DNA from: Buchnera aphidicola (Acyrthosiphon lactucae)
GTDB lineage: Bacteria; Pseudomonadota; Gammaproteobacteria; Enterobacterales; Enterobacteriaceae
DNA: 64,000 nucleotides
Direction of reading: 5' to 3'
NCBI RefSeq assembly: GCF_005083565.1
Contig: NZ_CP034891.1
Location: 310,001-374,000, forward strand
The notes beneath the pieces were generated by a model. That model made no database searches. It worked only from the letters and a program-made list of their open reading frames with translations, and was not told the DNA's origin. Positions 10,539-20,278 of the stretch are shown here, piece by piece (the first letter of the stretch is position 1; each line of letters opens with the position of its first letter). The translations under genes and the position numbers were made by a program.

Positions 10539-11570
10539 TTATAATATAGCTGCATTATAGTATTGATCTTTATTTATTTTAACTGACTGTATCATAGAAT
10601 TAGTTGTATTTTCTTTTAAGATAGATTTTTTTTTATATTCGGGATATAAATTCAATTTTCTAAATAATGCTAAATCATGTTTTTCTTCTGGATTATCTGC
10701 AGTGAGTAATTTACATCCATAAAAAATAGAATTAGCCCCGGCCATAAAACACATCGCTTGAGTTTGATCATTCATTTTTTGACGTCCCGCAGATAGTCTA
10801 ATATAAGATTTTGGCATCATAATACGCGCTACAGCAATTACACGAATAAAATCAAATGATTCTACATTTTTATTCTTTTCCATTGGTGTACCTGGAATTT
10901 TCACTAACATATTAATAGGTACACTTTCTGGTGGAATAGATAAATTAGATAATTCCATTAATAATTCGATACGATCTTGTACTTTTTCTCCTAAACCTAT
11001 AATACCTCCAGAACAAATTTTCATTCCAGCATTACGTACTGTGTGTAGTGTATTTAATCGTTCTTGATATGTTCGAGTAGTAATAATATTACTATAAAAT
11101 TTTTTTGATGTATCTAAATTATGATTATAAAAATCTAAACCTGCATTTGCTAATTTTTTAGCTTGTAAATTATTTAAAGTACCTAAAGTCATACAAGTTT
11201 CCATACCCATTTTTTTGACTTCTTTAATAATTTTTTCTAAATAAGGCATATCTTTTTCGTGTGGGTTTTTCCATGCAGCCCCCATACAAAATCGACTAGA
11301 ACCTGAAGATTTAGCTTTTTTTGCAGCACTAAGAATTTTTTCTATTTCTAATAACGGTTCTCTTTTTAAACCTGTTTTATATCTAGAACTTTGTGGACAA
11401 TATTTACAATCTTCTGGGCAAGATCCTGTTTTTATTGAAAGTAATGTACTTATTTGTATTTTATTAGGATTGAAATTTTTTCTATGTTCTTGTTGGGCTT
11501 GAAACATAAGGTCAAAAAATGGTTTTGTAAAAAGCATTTTTGTTTTTTCTATAGTCCATTTCTTTTTCAT
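10539..11570 (-). CDS. bioB: Biotin synthase
   Basis: Radical-SAM enzyme that inserts sulfur into dethiobiotin. The [4Fe-4S] SAM cluster ligands are Cys51, Cys55 and Cys58 ([10 protein letters not shown]). Ligand cysteines of the [2Fe-2S] cluster are present in [14 protein letters not shown]-type (here TCMTLG) and ICSGGI segments, and the Arg ligand is in RLSAGR. Length is 343 against 346, and the C-terminal DQYYNAAIL ending is like that of E. coli. It is divergent from bioA over a 78-base gap, the arrangement of the E. coli bio operon. Confidence 0.97.
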   Translation of the reverse strand: MKKKWTIEKTKMLFTKPFFDLMFQAQQEHRKNFNPNKIQISTLLSIKTGSCPEDCKYCPQSSRYKTGLKREPLLEIEKILSAAKKAKSSGSSRFCMGAAWKNPHEKDMPYLEKIIKEVKKMGMETCMTLGTLNNLQAKKLANAGLDFYNHNLDTSKKFYSNIITTRTYQERLNTLHTVRNAGMKICSGGIIGLGEKVQDRIELLMELSNLSIPPESVPINMLVKIPGTPMEKNKNVESFDFIRVIAVARIMMPKSYIRLSAGRQKMNDQTQAMCFMAGANSIFYGCKLLTADNPEEKHDLALFRKLNLYPEYKKKSILKENTTNSMIQSVKINKDQYYNAAIL

Positions 11571-11602
11571 ATTATCTCCAAAAAAATTATGATTTTATTC
11601 TC

Positions 11603-11614
11603 ATAAACGTTTAT
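11603..11614. promoter_or_regulatory. Palindrome in the bioA/bioB divergent control region
   Basis: ATAAACGTTTAT is a perfect 12-base palindrome in the 78-base gap from which bioA and bioB diverge. In E. coli this gap carries the BirA operator. The palindrome does not fit the two spaced half-sites of the usual BirA box, so I report only the position and symmetry. Confidence 0.3.
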
Positions 11615-11648
11615 AATAAATAATCTAATATTTTATATGTAAATTATC

Positions 11649-12935
11649 ATGAGTCAATCTGATACATTTTTTGATTATAAACATATTTGGCATCCTTATG
11701 CTTCTATGATTCATCCTATACCTTGCTATACTGTTATATCTGCTAAAGGATTCTATTTAAAATTAAAAAACGGAAAAAATATAATAGATGGTATGTCTTC
11801 ATGGTGGTCTGTAATACATGGATATAATCATCCTGTTTTAAATAAAGCACTAAAAAAACAGATAAAAAAAATGTCTCATGTAATGTTTGGTGGAATTACA
11901 CATCTACCAGCAATTACACTATGTCGAAAATTAATTAAATTAACACCAGAAAAATTAGATTGTGTTTTTCTTTCTGATTCAGGTTCTGTTTCTATTGAAG
12001 TAGCAATGAAAATGTTAATACAATATTGGCAAGCATTAGGTCAAAAAAGAAAATTATTTTTAACTGTTCGTAATGGTTATCATGGTGATACTTTCGCTGC
12101 AATGTCAGTTTCAGATCCTGAAAATTCTCTTCATAAAATATATAATAATTTACTGCCAAAACAATTATTTGCAGATGCGCCCGTTTCTTCCTTTTATCAA
12201 GATTGGAATATTAATGATATTGCATCTTTTAAAAAAATAATGGAAAAAAATTCATTTAAAATAGCAGGAGTAATATTAGAACCTATAGTACAAGGTGTAG
12301 GAGGAATGAATTTTTATCATCCGATGTATTTAAAAGAAATAAAAATTTTATCTGATCATTATTCGATTCCAGTAATTTTTGATGAAATCGCAACTGGATT
12401 TGGTCGAACTGGAAAAATGTTTGCTTTTGAACATGCTGATGTTGTACCAGATATATTGTGTTTAGGAAAATCAATTACAGGGGGTACAATAACTTTAGCT
12501 GCGACTTTAACTTCGCGGCATATTGCTGAGACTATCAGTAAAAGTAAAGCAGGTTGTTTCATGCATGGTCCAACTTATATGGGTAATCCATTAGCATGTG
12601 CAGTCGCTAATGCTAATATAAAAATATTACAAACTAATCAATGGAAAAAACAAGTATCTAATATCGAAAAACAATTATTTAAAAACTTATTACCATTAAT
12701 TAATCATCCATATGTAATTGATGTACGTATATTAGGAGCTATCGGTGTAGTTGAATGCTCACGTTCAGTTAATATGTTTTTAATACAAAAATTTTTTGTT
12801 GAAAATGGTGTTTGGATTAGACCCTTTAAAAAATTAATTTATATTGTACCACCTTATACTATTAGTACTTATGCATTAAAAAAACTTATCAATACTATTA
12901 TAAATGCTTTAAATAAAACTGAGTTATTTACGTAA
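11649..12935 (+). CDS. bioA: Adenosylmethionine-8-amino-7-oxononanoate (DAPA) aminotransferase
   Basis: PLP-dependent enzyme that makes DAPA from KAPA with S-adenosylmethionine as amino donor. The PLP lysine is Lys274 in LCLGKSITGG, the same number as in E. coli. DEIATGFGRTGK and the N-terminal HIWHPYASM are also present. Length is 428 against 429. Its substrate KAPA would need BioF, which is not in this window or at its E. coli position, so KAPA must come from elsewhere or be made by a gene outside the window. Eight bases separate it from the convergent pgl. Confidence 0.97.
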   Translation: MSQSDTFFDYKHIWHPYASMIHPIPCYTVISAKGFYLKLKNGKNIIDGMSSWWSVIHGYNHPVLNKALKKQIKKMSHVMFGGITHLPAITLCRKLIKLTPEKLDCVFLSDSGSVSIEVAMKMLIQYWQALGQKRKLFLTVRNGYHGDTFAAMSVSDPENSLHKIYNNLLPKQLFADAPVSSFYQDWNINDIASFKKIMEKNSFKIAGVILEPIVQGVGGMNFYHPMYLKEIKILSDHYSIPVIFDEIATGFGRTGKMFAFEHADVVPDILCLGKSITGGTITLAATLTSRHIAETISKSKAGCFMHGPTYMGNPLACAVANANIKILQTNQWKKQVSNIEKQLFKNLLPLINHPYVIDVRILGAIGVVECSRSVNMFLIQKFFVENGVWIRPFKKLIYIVPPYTISTYALKKLINTIINALNKTELFT

Positions 12936-12943
12936 ATTCAATT

Positions 12944-13948
12944 TTAATATAATTTATGTATAAGTACCCATACAGGTCTTTGACCAGTATCATATATATT
13001 TAATTTTTTTAATTCGCCAGTACTATTAGAAATACTGTATATGATGAATGTATTAGATTTTTCCCCGGCTACTATTAAATTTGTATTATTAGAGTTTATG
13101 CCAAATGATCGAGGCTGTTCTGCTGTTTGATAACTTTTAAAAAAAACAATTTTGTTATCATATTGATTAATATGAAATAATGAAATAATGTTAAGAAATC
13201 GATCAGTAGCATATAAAAAACGACCGCATGATGTTAAATGAATATCAGAAGACCAGTAATGTTCTGAAGATTGATTTTTTAATATATTGATATTTTGTAT
13301 ATTTTTTACCTTTATTATATTTTTTTCTTTATATATTTTCCATATGTCTATAGTTCCATTTAATTCATTTATAGTATAAATAAAATCTTGATTAGGATGG
13401 AAAACAATATGACGGGGTCCTGATTTTTTTTGAGTATGTAGTATTTTTTGTTCAGTACTTTTTAATATTCCAAAATCTGTTAAATAATACAAATAAATAC
13501 AATCTTCTTTAAGAGACATAACAAATAATATATTATATTTATAATTTATTTTAGCAGCATGACAACCTTCTATATTATAGATAATTTGTATTGGATTTTG
13601 AGGTATACCACATAGATTTAATGGACTTACACTAATACAATTAGCATGATAAGAACTAGAAAATAAAAAATTCTTACTTTGATCAAAAGAAATATAATTT
13701 GATTTTCCTGGAATACAAATTTCATTCTTTTTTTTAAGAAAACCGTTATCACCTATAGAATAGGTAATAATCTTATTATTAGGGGAAATTCCTGCATATA
13801 ATAAATTTTTATCTTTGATGATTTTTATAGGTTGAACTTCACCATTTGTTTCAATTTTTTGTATTAAATCCATTTTTCCATTATTACATAAATTCCATAC
13901 TTCTATATTTTTACTATCTGAATTTGCAATATAAACAACCTGTCTCAT
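12944..13948 (-). CDS. pgl: 6-phosphogluconolactonase
   Basis: Seven-bladed beta-propeller lactonase of the YbhE type, second step of the oxidative pentose phosphate pathway. It has 334 residues, against 331 in E. coli. Typical segments are the start VVYIANSDSKNIEVW, GCHAAKINYKYN, SGPRHIVFHPN, YATDRFLNIISLF and EQPRSFGINSN. The partner Zwf is encoded at 47.3 kb. In E. coli, pgl also lies close to the bio operon, so the linkage is ancestral. Confidence 0.94.
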   Translation of the reverse strand: MRQVVYIANSDSKNIEVWNLCNNGKMDLIQKIETNGEVQPIKIIKDKNLLYAGISPNNKIITYSIGDNGFLKKKNEICIPGKSNYISFDQSKNFLFSSSYHANCISVSPLNLCGIPQNPIQIIYNIEGCHAAKINYKYNILFVMSLKEDCIYLYYLTDFGILKSTEQKILHTQKKSGPRHIVFHPNQDFIYTINELNGTIDIWKIYKEKNIIKVKNIQNINILKNQSSEHYWSSDIHLTSCGRFLYATDRFLNIISLFHINQYDNKIVFFKSYQTAEQPRSFGINSNNTNLIVAGEKSNTFIIYSISNSTGELKKLNIYDTGQRPVWVLIHKLY

Positions 13949-14019
13949 ACTAATTCCTTTAATTTTGTTAAATAATATTATTAATAATCATTTCAAAATA
14001 TTTTTATATACAATGAAAG

Positions 14020-16443
14020 TTAAACACTATTTTCATATACATTTCTTAAGAAATTTATAATCCATTTAAGACGTAAATAATCTTTTTTAAAATTTAAAGT
14101 AAATTTTATTTTTGTTGAGCTCTCCATCTTCCAAATATTTGGTTCTTCTTGAAATATTTTTAGTAAATATTCAATATTTATAGAGCTATTATGATTGAAT
14201 TCTATCAAACCTATATTTTTATTAGATTTAATACATTTAATACCAATTAAATCAGCTATTAATTGAATTTTAGAAATTAAAATTAAATTTTTAGAAAAAT
14301 CAGGTAATTTTCCAAATTGATTAATTAGTTCATATTTTATTTTTTCTATTTGTTTTTCATTTTTTGCATCTGAAATCTTTTGATAAAAAAATAATCTTGT
14401 ATTAACGTCAACTATATAATTATCCGGTAATAAAGAAGATACATGTAATTCAATTTCTAACGATTTTTTTGATAATTTATCAATAGATAAAATTTGTCCA
14501 GATTTTAATAAATTAATAGCATTTCGCAATAATTTTATATATAAAGAAAAACCTATATTTTTTATATGTCCACTTTGTTCTTTACCCAATATTTCACCTA
14601 CTCCTCTAATTTCAAGATCTTGATTAGATAAAGAAAAACCACCTCCAAAATTATCGACTGATGAAATTGCTTCTAATCTTTTTTTTGCATCTGGAGTAAT
14701 TTTATTAAAGTTATTAACTAGGAATAAAGCGTAACCTTGATGATTTGATCTACCAATACGACCACGAAGTTGATGAAGCTGAGATAGTCCAAAATGATCA
14801 GAATTTTCAATAATAATTGTATTTGCCCTTGGTATATCCATTCCACTTTCAATAATTGTAGTACAAATTAAAACATTAAATTTATTGTTATAAAATTCAT
14901 TCATAACTTTTTTTAAATCAATATTCTTCATTTTTCCATGACCTATTTTAATATTAGCCTCGGGAATTAATATTGATAATTTTTCAGCAATATTTGTAAT
15001 ATTTTTTACTTTATTATATATATAATAAATTTGACCACCTCTTGATATTTCACGCAATATTGTTTTTCTTATTAATAAAGGATTATATTCTTGAATAAAA
15101 GTTTTAATTGCTAGTCTTTGAGCTGGAGGTTGTGCTATGATAGACAAATCTTTTATGCCAGTCATTGCCATATTTAACGTACGGGGTATAGGTGTGGCTG
15201 TTAAAGTAAGTATATCAATATTTGAATATATTTTCTTAATATTTTCCTTATGACTTACACCAAATCGATGTTCTTCATCAATAATTAATAATCCAAGATT
15301 ATACCAGTCTATTTTATTAAATAATAGTTTATGAGTGCCTATTATTATATTAATCTGTCCATTTTTAGTTTTTTTAAAAATTAAATCTTGTTCTTTTTTT
15401 GTTTGAAATCTAGATAATATATTAATAATAATAGGCCAATTCGAAAAACGTATTTTAAAATTCTTATAATGTTGTTGTGCCAGTAAAGTAGTTGGTACTA
15501 AAACAGCTACTTGTTTATTATTAGACACAGCTAAAAAAGAAGCTCGCATTGCAATTTCTGTTTTTCCAAAACCTACATCCCCACAAATTAACCGATCCAT
15601 AGGACTTTCTTTAGACATATCTTTTAATACAAATTTCATTACTTCATTTTGATCGGATGTTGTCTGAAATGAACAATTATTGCAAAAAAGTTCGTATTGT
15701 TCTTGATCTTTTTTAAATGAAAAACCTTTTTTAGATGCTCTTTTAGCATAAACATGTAATAATTGTGCAGCATGATCATAAATAATTTTACTAATTTTAT
15801 TTTTTTCTTTATTCCAATCATCGCTTCCTAATTTATGAAGAGGAGCATTTTCAATTGATTTTTCAGTATAGGGTGAAACAAGATGTAGATAAGAAATAGG
15901 TATATATAGTTTATCTCCTTCTGCATATGAAATAATTAAATATTCAGATTGTATACTAGCAGTTTCTATAGTAGTTAATCCCTCATATCTTCCAATACCG
16001 TGTTCAATATGAACAATTGGATGGTTTAAAATTAATTGAGATAAATGACTATTTTTTAAAGTATGAACATTTTTTTTTATGTTATCAATGCATTGATTTT
16101 TAATAAATACTGGTAAAAAATCTTTTGTACAAATAAATAAAAGATTATTTTTTTTATCTAAAAATGTTTTTTTAAGTTCTTTTATCATATAAAAATAATC
16201 AAGTTTTTGATTTATATCAATAATTTTTTTTATATACTGTGGATAAATTTTATTTTTCGATAAAAGTTTTAAGATTTTTTTTAAAGATTTCTCTTGTGTT
16301 AGAGAAAATATTATTTTCCCTGGAAATAAATATAAATAAGATAATAAATTATTGTTTTTTTTTTGATTATGAATTTTATTAAATAAGTTTAATAAATTTT
16401 GATGTTTAAAATGAATAGTATTTTTATTTTCTATAATTTTCAT
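14020..16443 (-). CDS. mfd: Transcription-repair coupling factor, N-terminally shortened
   Basis: Superfamily 2 translocase that frees stalled RNA polymerase. The RNA-polymerase interacting domain starts with HPIVHIEHGIGRYEG (residues 141-155). The motor follows, with Walker A GDVGFGKT (288-295), the DEEH box (389-392), TATPIPRTLNMAM and QLRGRIGRS. A C-terminal domain like that of E. coli follows. From the polymerase-binding domain to the end it is collinear with E. coli, but the protein is 807 residues against 1148. About 340 residues, covering most of the UvrB-like module that binds UvrA, are absent. The first 130 residues are poorly conserved. The ATG at 16443 has no obvious strong ribosome binding site. 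Confidence 0.94.
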   Translation of the reverse strand: MKIIENKNTIHFKHQNLLNLFNKIHNQKKNNNLLSYLYLFPGKIIFSLTQEKSLKKILKLLSKNKIYPQYIKKIIDINQKLDYFYMIKELKKTFLDKKNNLLFICTKDFLPVFIKNQCIDNIKKNVHTLKNSHLSQLILNHPIVHIEHGIGRYEGLTTIETASIQSEYLIISYAEGDKLYIPISYLHLVSPYTEKSIENAPLHKLGSDDWNKEKNKISKIIYDHAAQLLHVYAKRASKKGFSFKKDQEQYELFCNNCSFQTTSDQNEVMKFVLKDMSKESPMDRLICGDVGFGKTEIAMRASFLAVSNNKQVAVLVPTTLLAQQHYKNFKIRFSNWPIIINILSRFQTKKEQDLIFKKTKNGQINIIIGTHKLLFNKIDWYNLGLLIIDEEHRFGVSHKENIKKIYSNIDILTLTATPIPRTLNMAMTGIKDLSIIAQPPAQRLAIKTFIQEYNPLLIRKTILREISRGGQIYYIYNKVKNITNIAEKLSILIPEANIKIGHGKMKNIDLKKVMNEFYNNKFNVLICTTIIESGMDIPRANTIIIENSDHFGLSQLHQLRGRIGRSNHQGYALFLVNNFNKITPDAKKRLEAISSVDNFGGGFSLSNQDLEIRGVGEILGKEQSGHIKNIGFSLYIKLLRNAINLLKSGQILSIDKLSKKSLEIELHVSSLLPDNYIVDVNTRLFFYQKISDAKNEKQIEKIKYELINQFGKLPDFSKNLILISKIQLIADLIGIKCIKSNKNIGLIEFNHNSSINIEYLLKIFQEEPNIWKMESSTKIKFTLNFKKDYLRLKWIINFLRNVYENSV

Positions 16444-17056
16444 AAGAAGAGTGTTTCTTTGAAGAAAGTAATGATAATTATTAATATATTTTTTTATTAT
16501 AAAAAAATAATATTTAAGTATATAATTTTTTATAAATTTAATAAAATATTTAAATATATTTTTTTACTAATGTAATAATGTATTTTAATTTTAACTAATT
16601 TTATTTTTAAAAATATTTTAATTTTATATATAAAAAATTTTTATATTAAAAATTTTTTAAATAAAAATTAATTTTTAATGTATATCAGTTTTGAAAAAAT
16701 ATATTAATGATTAAATATCTTATGTATTAAATTTTAATAAAACTTAATTTTTTTATATATAACGTTATAAAATAGAAAATATGATATTCAATATAAAAAA
16801 ATATCATAGAATAGTGATTTAAAATTTAAAAGTATATTTTATATTTACTTTTTTAAAACATATAATACTATGATTTATTATATACTAAAAAAAGTAAAAC
16901 TAAGAGTTGAAAATATTGTTAATATAAATAAAATTTTGTTAATTTAATTTTTTGAATTATATAAAAATTTTTTTACATCTATTATTAAAAATAAATTTTT
17001 ATTTCTAATTACATAAAAAGAATTTAAAAAAATTACAAATTTAAGATGATATCAGT
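16444..17056. other. AT-rich spacer between divergent mfd and lolC
   Basis: 613 bases without a credible gene on either strand. Transcription of mfd and lolC diverges from here, so promoters must lie in it, but the sequence is so rich in A and T that no single hexamer pair stands out. In E. coli ycfT lies between mfd and lolC; no trace of it can be read. Confidence 0.7.
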
Positions 17057-18241
17057 ATGTATAAACCTATCTCTCTTTTTATCGCTATACGATATTTATG
17101 GAGTACTCATTTACCAATATTTAAAAAAATTATTACAATTCTATCCATTATAGGTATTAGTATTAGTACAGCTTCACTGATTATTATTATGTCTATAATA
17201 AATGGATCTGAAGAAAATTTTAAAAAAAATGTTTTATCTTTTATTCCCCATTTAATTATAACTAATAAAAATCAATATGTTAAAAAGACGATGTTTCCTA
17301 AAAACATTTTAAAATTCAATAATGTTGAAAAAATTTCTGATTTTATTAGCAAAGAAATTATTGTACAAAGCAAAAATAATATTTCTATAGCAGAAATAAT
17401 TGGAATTGATAATACAAACTATTATAATACACACAACTATAATATAAAAAATATTTTAAATACGCTTAAACCAAAATTTTATAATATAATTATAGGAAAA
17501 CAATTGGCCAAAAAACTTAATGTGCATATTGGCGATACAGTGAAATTAATTCTTTTATCTAATAAAAAAAAAATATTTAACAAACATATGTTTAAAATAA
17601 TTAATATTTTTTCAACTAAAAGTGAAGTTGATTATTATCAAATTTTAATGAATAAAGAAGATAGTTTAAATTTTCTTAATTATTCTAAAAATTATGTTAC
17701 TGGTTGGAGAATATGGTTAAAAAATCCATTATCTTTAAATATTAATACAATCAGACAAACAATAGATGATTTTATTTTATTAGATTGGAAAATGCAAAAA
17801 GGTGAACTTTTTAAAGCAATAAAAATTGAAAAATATATTATGTTATTTTTATTTTTTTTAATTTTATTAGTATCTGTCTTAAACATATTTATAATTCTTA
17901 CTGTATATATAATAGAAAAAAAAAATGCTATTGCGATTTTAAAAACACAAGGATTAATGAATTGGAAAATTATGTTAATATTCGTTATATTTGGCTCAAG
18001 TAATGCAATTATTGGAAATATATTAGGAACAATAATTAGTATTGTATTAATAGTACAAAATAATTTTTTAAAATTTTTTATTGATATTTTTTTTGATGAA
18101 ACGAATATACCAATAATTATAATACCGTCTCAAGTTTTTTTAATTAACATTTTTTCTGTATTGTTAGCAATTTTTTCAACGTTATATCCATCTTGGAATG
18201 CTGTTCAATTAAAACCAGCTAAAATTTTATCTAATGAATAA
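17057..18241 (+). CDS. lolC: LolC, lipoprotein-releasing ABC transporter permease
   Basis: Inner-membrane subunit of LolCDE, which extracts outer-membrane lipoproteins from the inner membrane. The topology is typical: one N-terminal membrane helix (around residues 22-48), a large periplasmic domain, then three C-terminal helices (about 260-380). Conserved pieces include LFIAIRYLWS, the NITGWRLWL-like YVTGWRIWL, KGELFKAIKIEK, AILKTQGL and TLYPSWNA. Length is 394 against 399. The stop overlaps the start of lolD by 8 bases, which suggests translational coupling. Confidence 0.94.
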   Translation: MYKPISLFIAIRYLWSTHLPIFKKIITILSIIGISISTASLIIIMSIINGSEENFKKNVLSFIPHLIITNKNQYVKKTMFPKNILKFNNVEKISDFISKEIIVQSKNNISIAEIIGIDNTNYYNTHNYNIKNILNTLKPKFYNIIIGKQLAKKLNVHIGDTVKLILLSNKKKIFNKHMFKIINIFSTKSEVDYYQILMNKEDSLNFLNYSKNYVTGWRIWLKNPLSLNINTIRQTIDDFILLDWKMQKGELFKAIKIEKYIMLFLFFLILLVSVLNIFIILTVYIIEKKNAIAILKTQGLMNWKIMLIFVIFGSSNAIIGNILGTIISIVLIVQNNFLKFFIDIFFDETNIPIIIIPSQVFLINIFSVLLAIFSTLYPSWNAVQLKPAKILSNE

Positions 18242-18920
18242 TATAATTATAAAATGTCTTAATCTAACTAAATCTTATCAAGATGGAAATTTAACTGTTA
18301 ATATTTTAAAAAAAATATCATTTGAATTACAGAAAGGAAATATAGCAGGTATTATTGGAAAATCAGGTTCAGGAAAAACTACTTTTTTACATTTACTTGC
18401 AGGATTAGATACTCCTACTTCGGGTGAAATATTATTTAATGGTAAATTATTTAGTTCTATGTCATCTAATCAAATGTCAAAATTCAGAAATGTTGAATTA
18501 GGTTTTATTTATCAATTTCATCATTTAATGTTAGATTTTAATATATTAGAAAATGTTGCAATACCTCTTTTAATTAACAAGAAAAGTAAAAAAGAATCTG
18601 AAGAAATAGCATATAAAATGCTAAAAAAAGTTAAATTAGAAGATAAAATAAAAAAATATCCATCCCAACTTTCCGGAGGGGAAAGACAACGTGTTGCTGT
18701 TGCTAGAGCTTTTATTAATAAACCTTCTTTAATAATAGCAGATGAACCTACCGGTAATTTGGATACATATAATGCAAATATTATTTTTAATTTAATATTT
18801 AAATTAAATTCTGATTTTAATACTTCTTTCTTAATTGTTACACATGATCCTGTTTTAATAAAAAAAATACCTATTTTATTTAAAATAAAAAATGGTCAAT
18901 TATTTATTTATAAAAATTAA
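18234..18920 (+). CDS. lolD: LolD, lipoprotein-releasing ABC transporter ATPase
   Basis: ATPase subunit of LolCDE. Walker A GKSGSGKT starts at residue 42, the signature LSGGERQRVAVARA is near 145, and Walker B LIIADEPTGNLD follows. The Q-loop region reads YQFHHLM as in LolD proteins. Length is 228 against 233. The ATG at 18234 lies inside the end of lolC, and lolE follows after 15 bases, so the three genes form one operon. Confidence 0.96.
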   Translation: MNNIIIKCLNLTKSYQDGNLTVNILKKISFELQKGNIAGIIGKSGSGKTTFLHLLAGLDTPTSGEILFNGKLFSSMSSNQMSKFRNVELGFIYQFHHLMLDFNILENVAIPLLINKKSKKESEEIAYKMLKKVKLEDKIKKYPSQLSGGERQRVAVARAFINKPSLIIADEPTGNLDTYNANIIFNLIFKLNSDFNTSFLIVTHDPVLIKKIPILFKIKNGQLFIYKN

Positions 18921-18935
18921 TTTAAAGAAATTTTC

Positions 18936-20174
18936 ATGAATTTTTTACCTTTTTTAATTGCAAAAAGATTATATCTTAAACAAAATAAAAATTACCCAGT
19001 ACTATTAATTTCCATCTTATCTAAGATAGGAATATCTATTAGTGTATTTGCATTAGTTATGAGTTTTAGTGCATTAAACGGATTTCAAATATTATTAAAT
19101 AAAACAATTTTGTCAAATTTACCCCATGGAATTATTCAACTAACTGATCAATCGTCTTTAAAATGGCAAGATGTAATAAAAGAATTAAAAATTTTTCCAG
19201 GTGTAAATTATGTTCAACCTTATATTGTTACTAATGGATTATTAGTTATAAAAAATGAAATTAAACCAATTGAAATTAAAAGTTTTAGCAATATAGAATT
19301 TTTAAAAAAAACTGTCTCTTTTTCAAAAAATAAACATATTTTTTTTAAAAAAAAATACTATGACTATGAAATTGTTCTTTCATCTTATTTATTAAAACAT
19401 TTATCAATAAAAAAAGGTGACTGGATCAGCATATTTTTCTTATCTAAAAAAGATAACTATATTAGTCCACAGCTAGAAAGTTTTTCTTTAAAGATTGTAG
19501 ATGTATTTGAATCAAATGGAATATTAGATTCAAATATAGGATATGTTCCCTTTGATTTTTTTAGAAAATTTTTTTATGCAGATAGTAATACTAATACAAT
19601 CGAATTAAATATGTCTAATCCTTTTAATGCAGATGAAGTTATTTTAAATGCTGTAAAAAAAATCAATAAACCTCTTTTAGCATATACCTGGATTAATAGT
19701 TATAAAGATATATATCATAATATTAAAAAAATCAGGGTAATAGTATATTTAGGACTTTTATTATTAGTAACTGTTTCATGTTTTAGTATTGCATCTATCT
19801 CTCTCATGACTGTATCTAAAAAAACAAAAGAAATTTCTATTTTACGAAGTATGGGTGCTAATAATTTTCTTATTCAACTAATTTTTTTATATTATGGATT
19901 ACGCTATATAATTGTTGGTAATATAATTGGTTTACTTATAGGAATAGCGACAATATTGAATTTTAAGAGAATAATATTTTTTTTAGAAAAAAACTTTAAA
20001 AATAATATACTCTTAGATAATATCTATTACAATAATTTCTTTCTTTTAAAAATAAATATATTAGACATAATAGTTATATTTATAAGTACAATAATAATAG
20101 GAATTATAATAAATTGGTATCCAGCATATTATGCTTCAAAAATTAATCCTAGTAAAATATTAAAAGAATACTAA
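18936..20174 (+). CDS. lolE: LolE, lipoprotein-releasing ABC transporter permease
   Basis: Second permease of LolCDE, 412 residues against 414 in E. coli. It has an N-terminal membrane helix (about 22-48), a periplasmic domain and three C-terminal helices. The segments FALVMSFSALNGFQ, NLPHGIIQ, KKGDWISI, EISILRSMGA and NWYPAYYASKINPSK identify it as LolE rather than a copy of LolC. The substrate-receiving partners LolA and LolB are not in this window. Confidence 0.94.
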   Translation: MNFLPFLIAKRLYLKQNKNYPVLLISILSKIGISISVFALVMSFSALNGFQILLNKTILSNLPHGIIQLTDQSSLKWQDVIKELKIFPGVNYVQPYIVTNGLLVIKNEIKPIEIKSFSNIEFLKKTVSFSKNKHIFFKKKYYDYEIVLSSYLLKHLSIKKGDWISIFFLSKKDNYISPQLESFSLKIVDVFESNGILDSNIGYVPFDFFRKFFYADSNTNTIELNMSNPFNADEVILNAVKKINKPLLAYTWINSYKDIYHNIKKIRVIVYLGLLLLVTVSCFSIASISLMTVSKKTKEISILRSMGANNFLIQLIFLYYGLRYIIVGNIIGLLIGIATILNFKRIIFFLEKNFKNNILLDNIYYNNFFLLKINILDIIVIFISTIIIGIIINWYPAYYASKINPSKILKEY

Positions 20175-20278
20175 AAATATTTTTTAAAAAATATTGATTT
20201 TAATAAAAAATAATCAAGAAAATACATAAAAATTAAATATCTAATTATTAAAATAATTTTTTATAAAATGGTGAAAAA

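Noticed and set aside
11571-11648. BirA operator between bioA and bioB
   Set aside because: The gap has only a short palindrome; the paired, spaced TTGTAAAC-type half-sites are not there.
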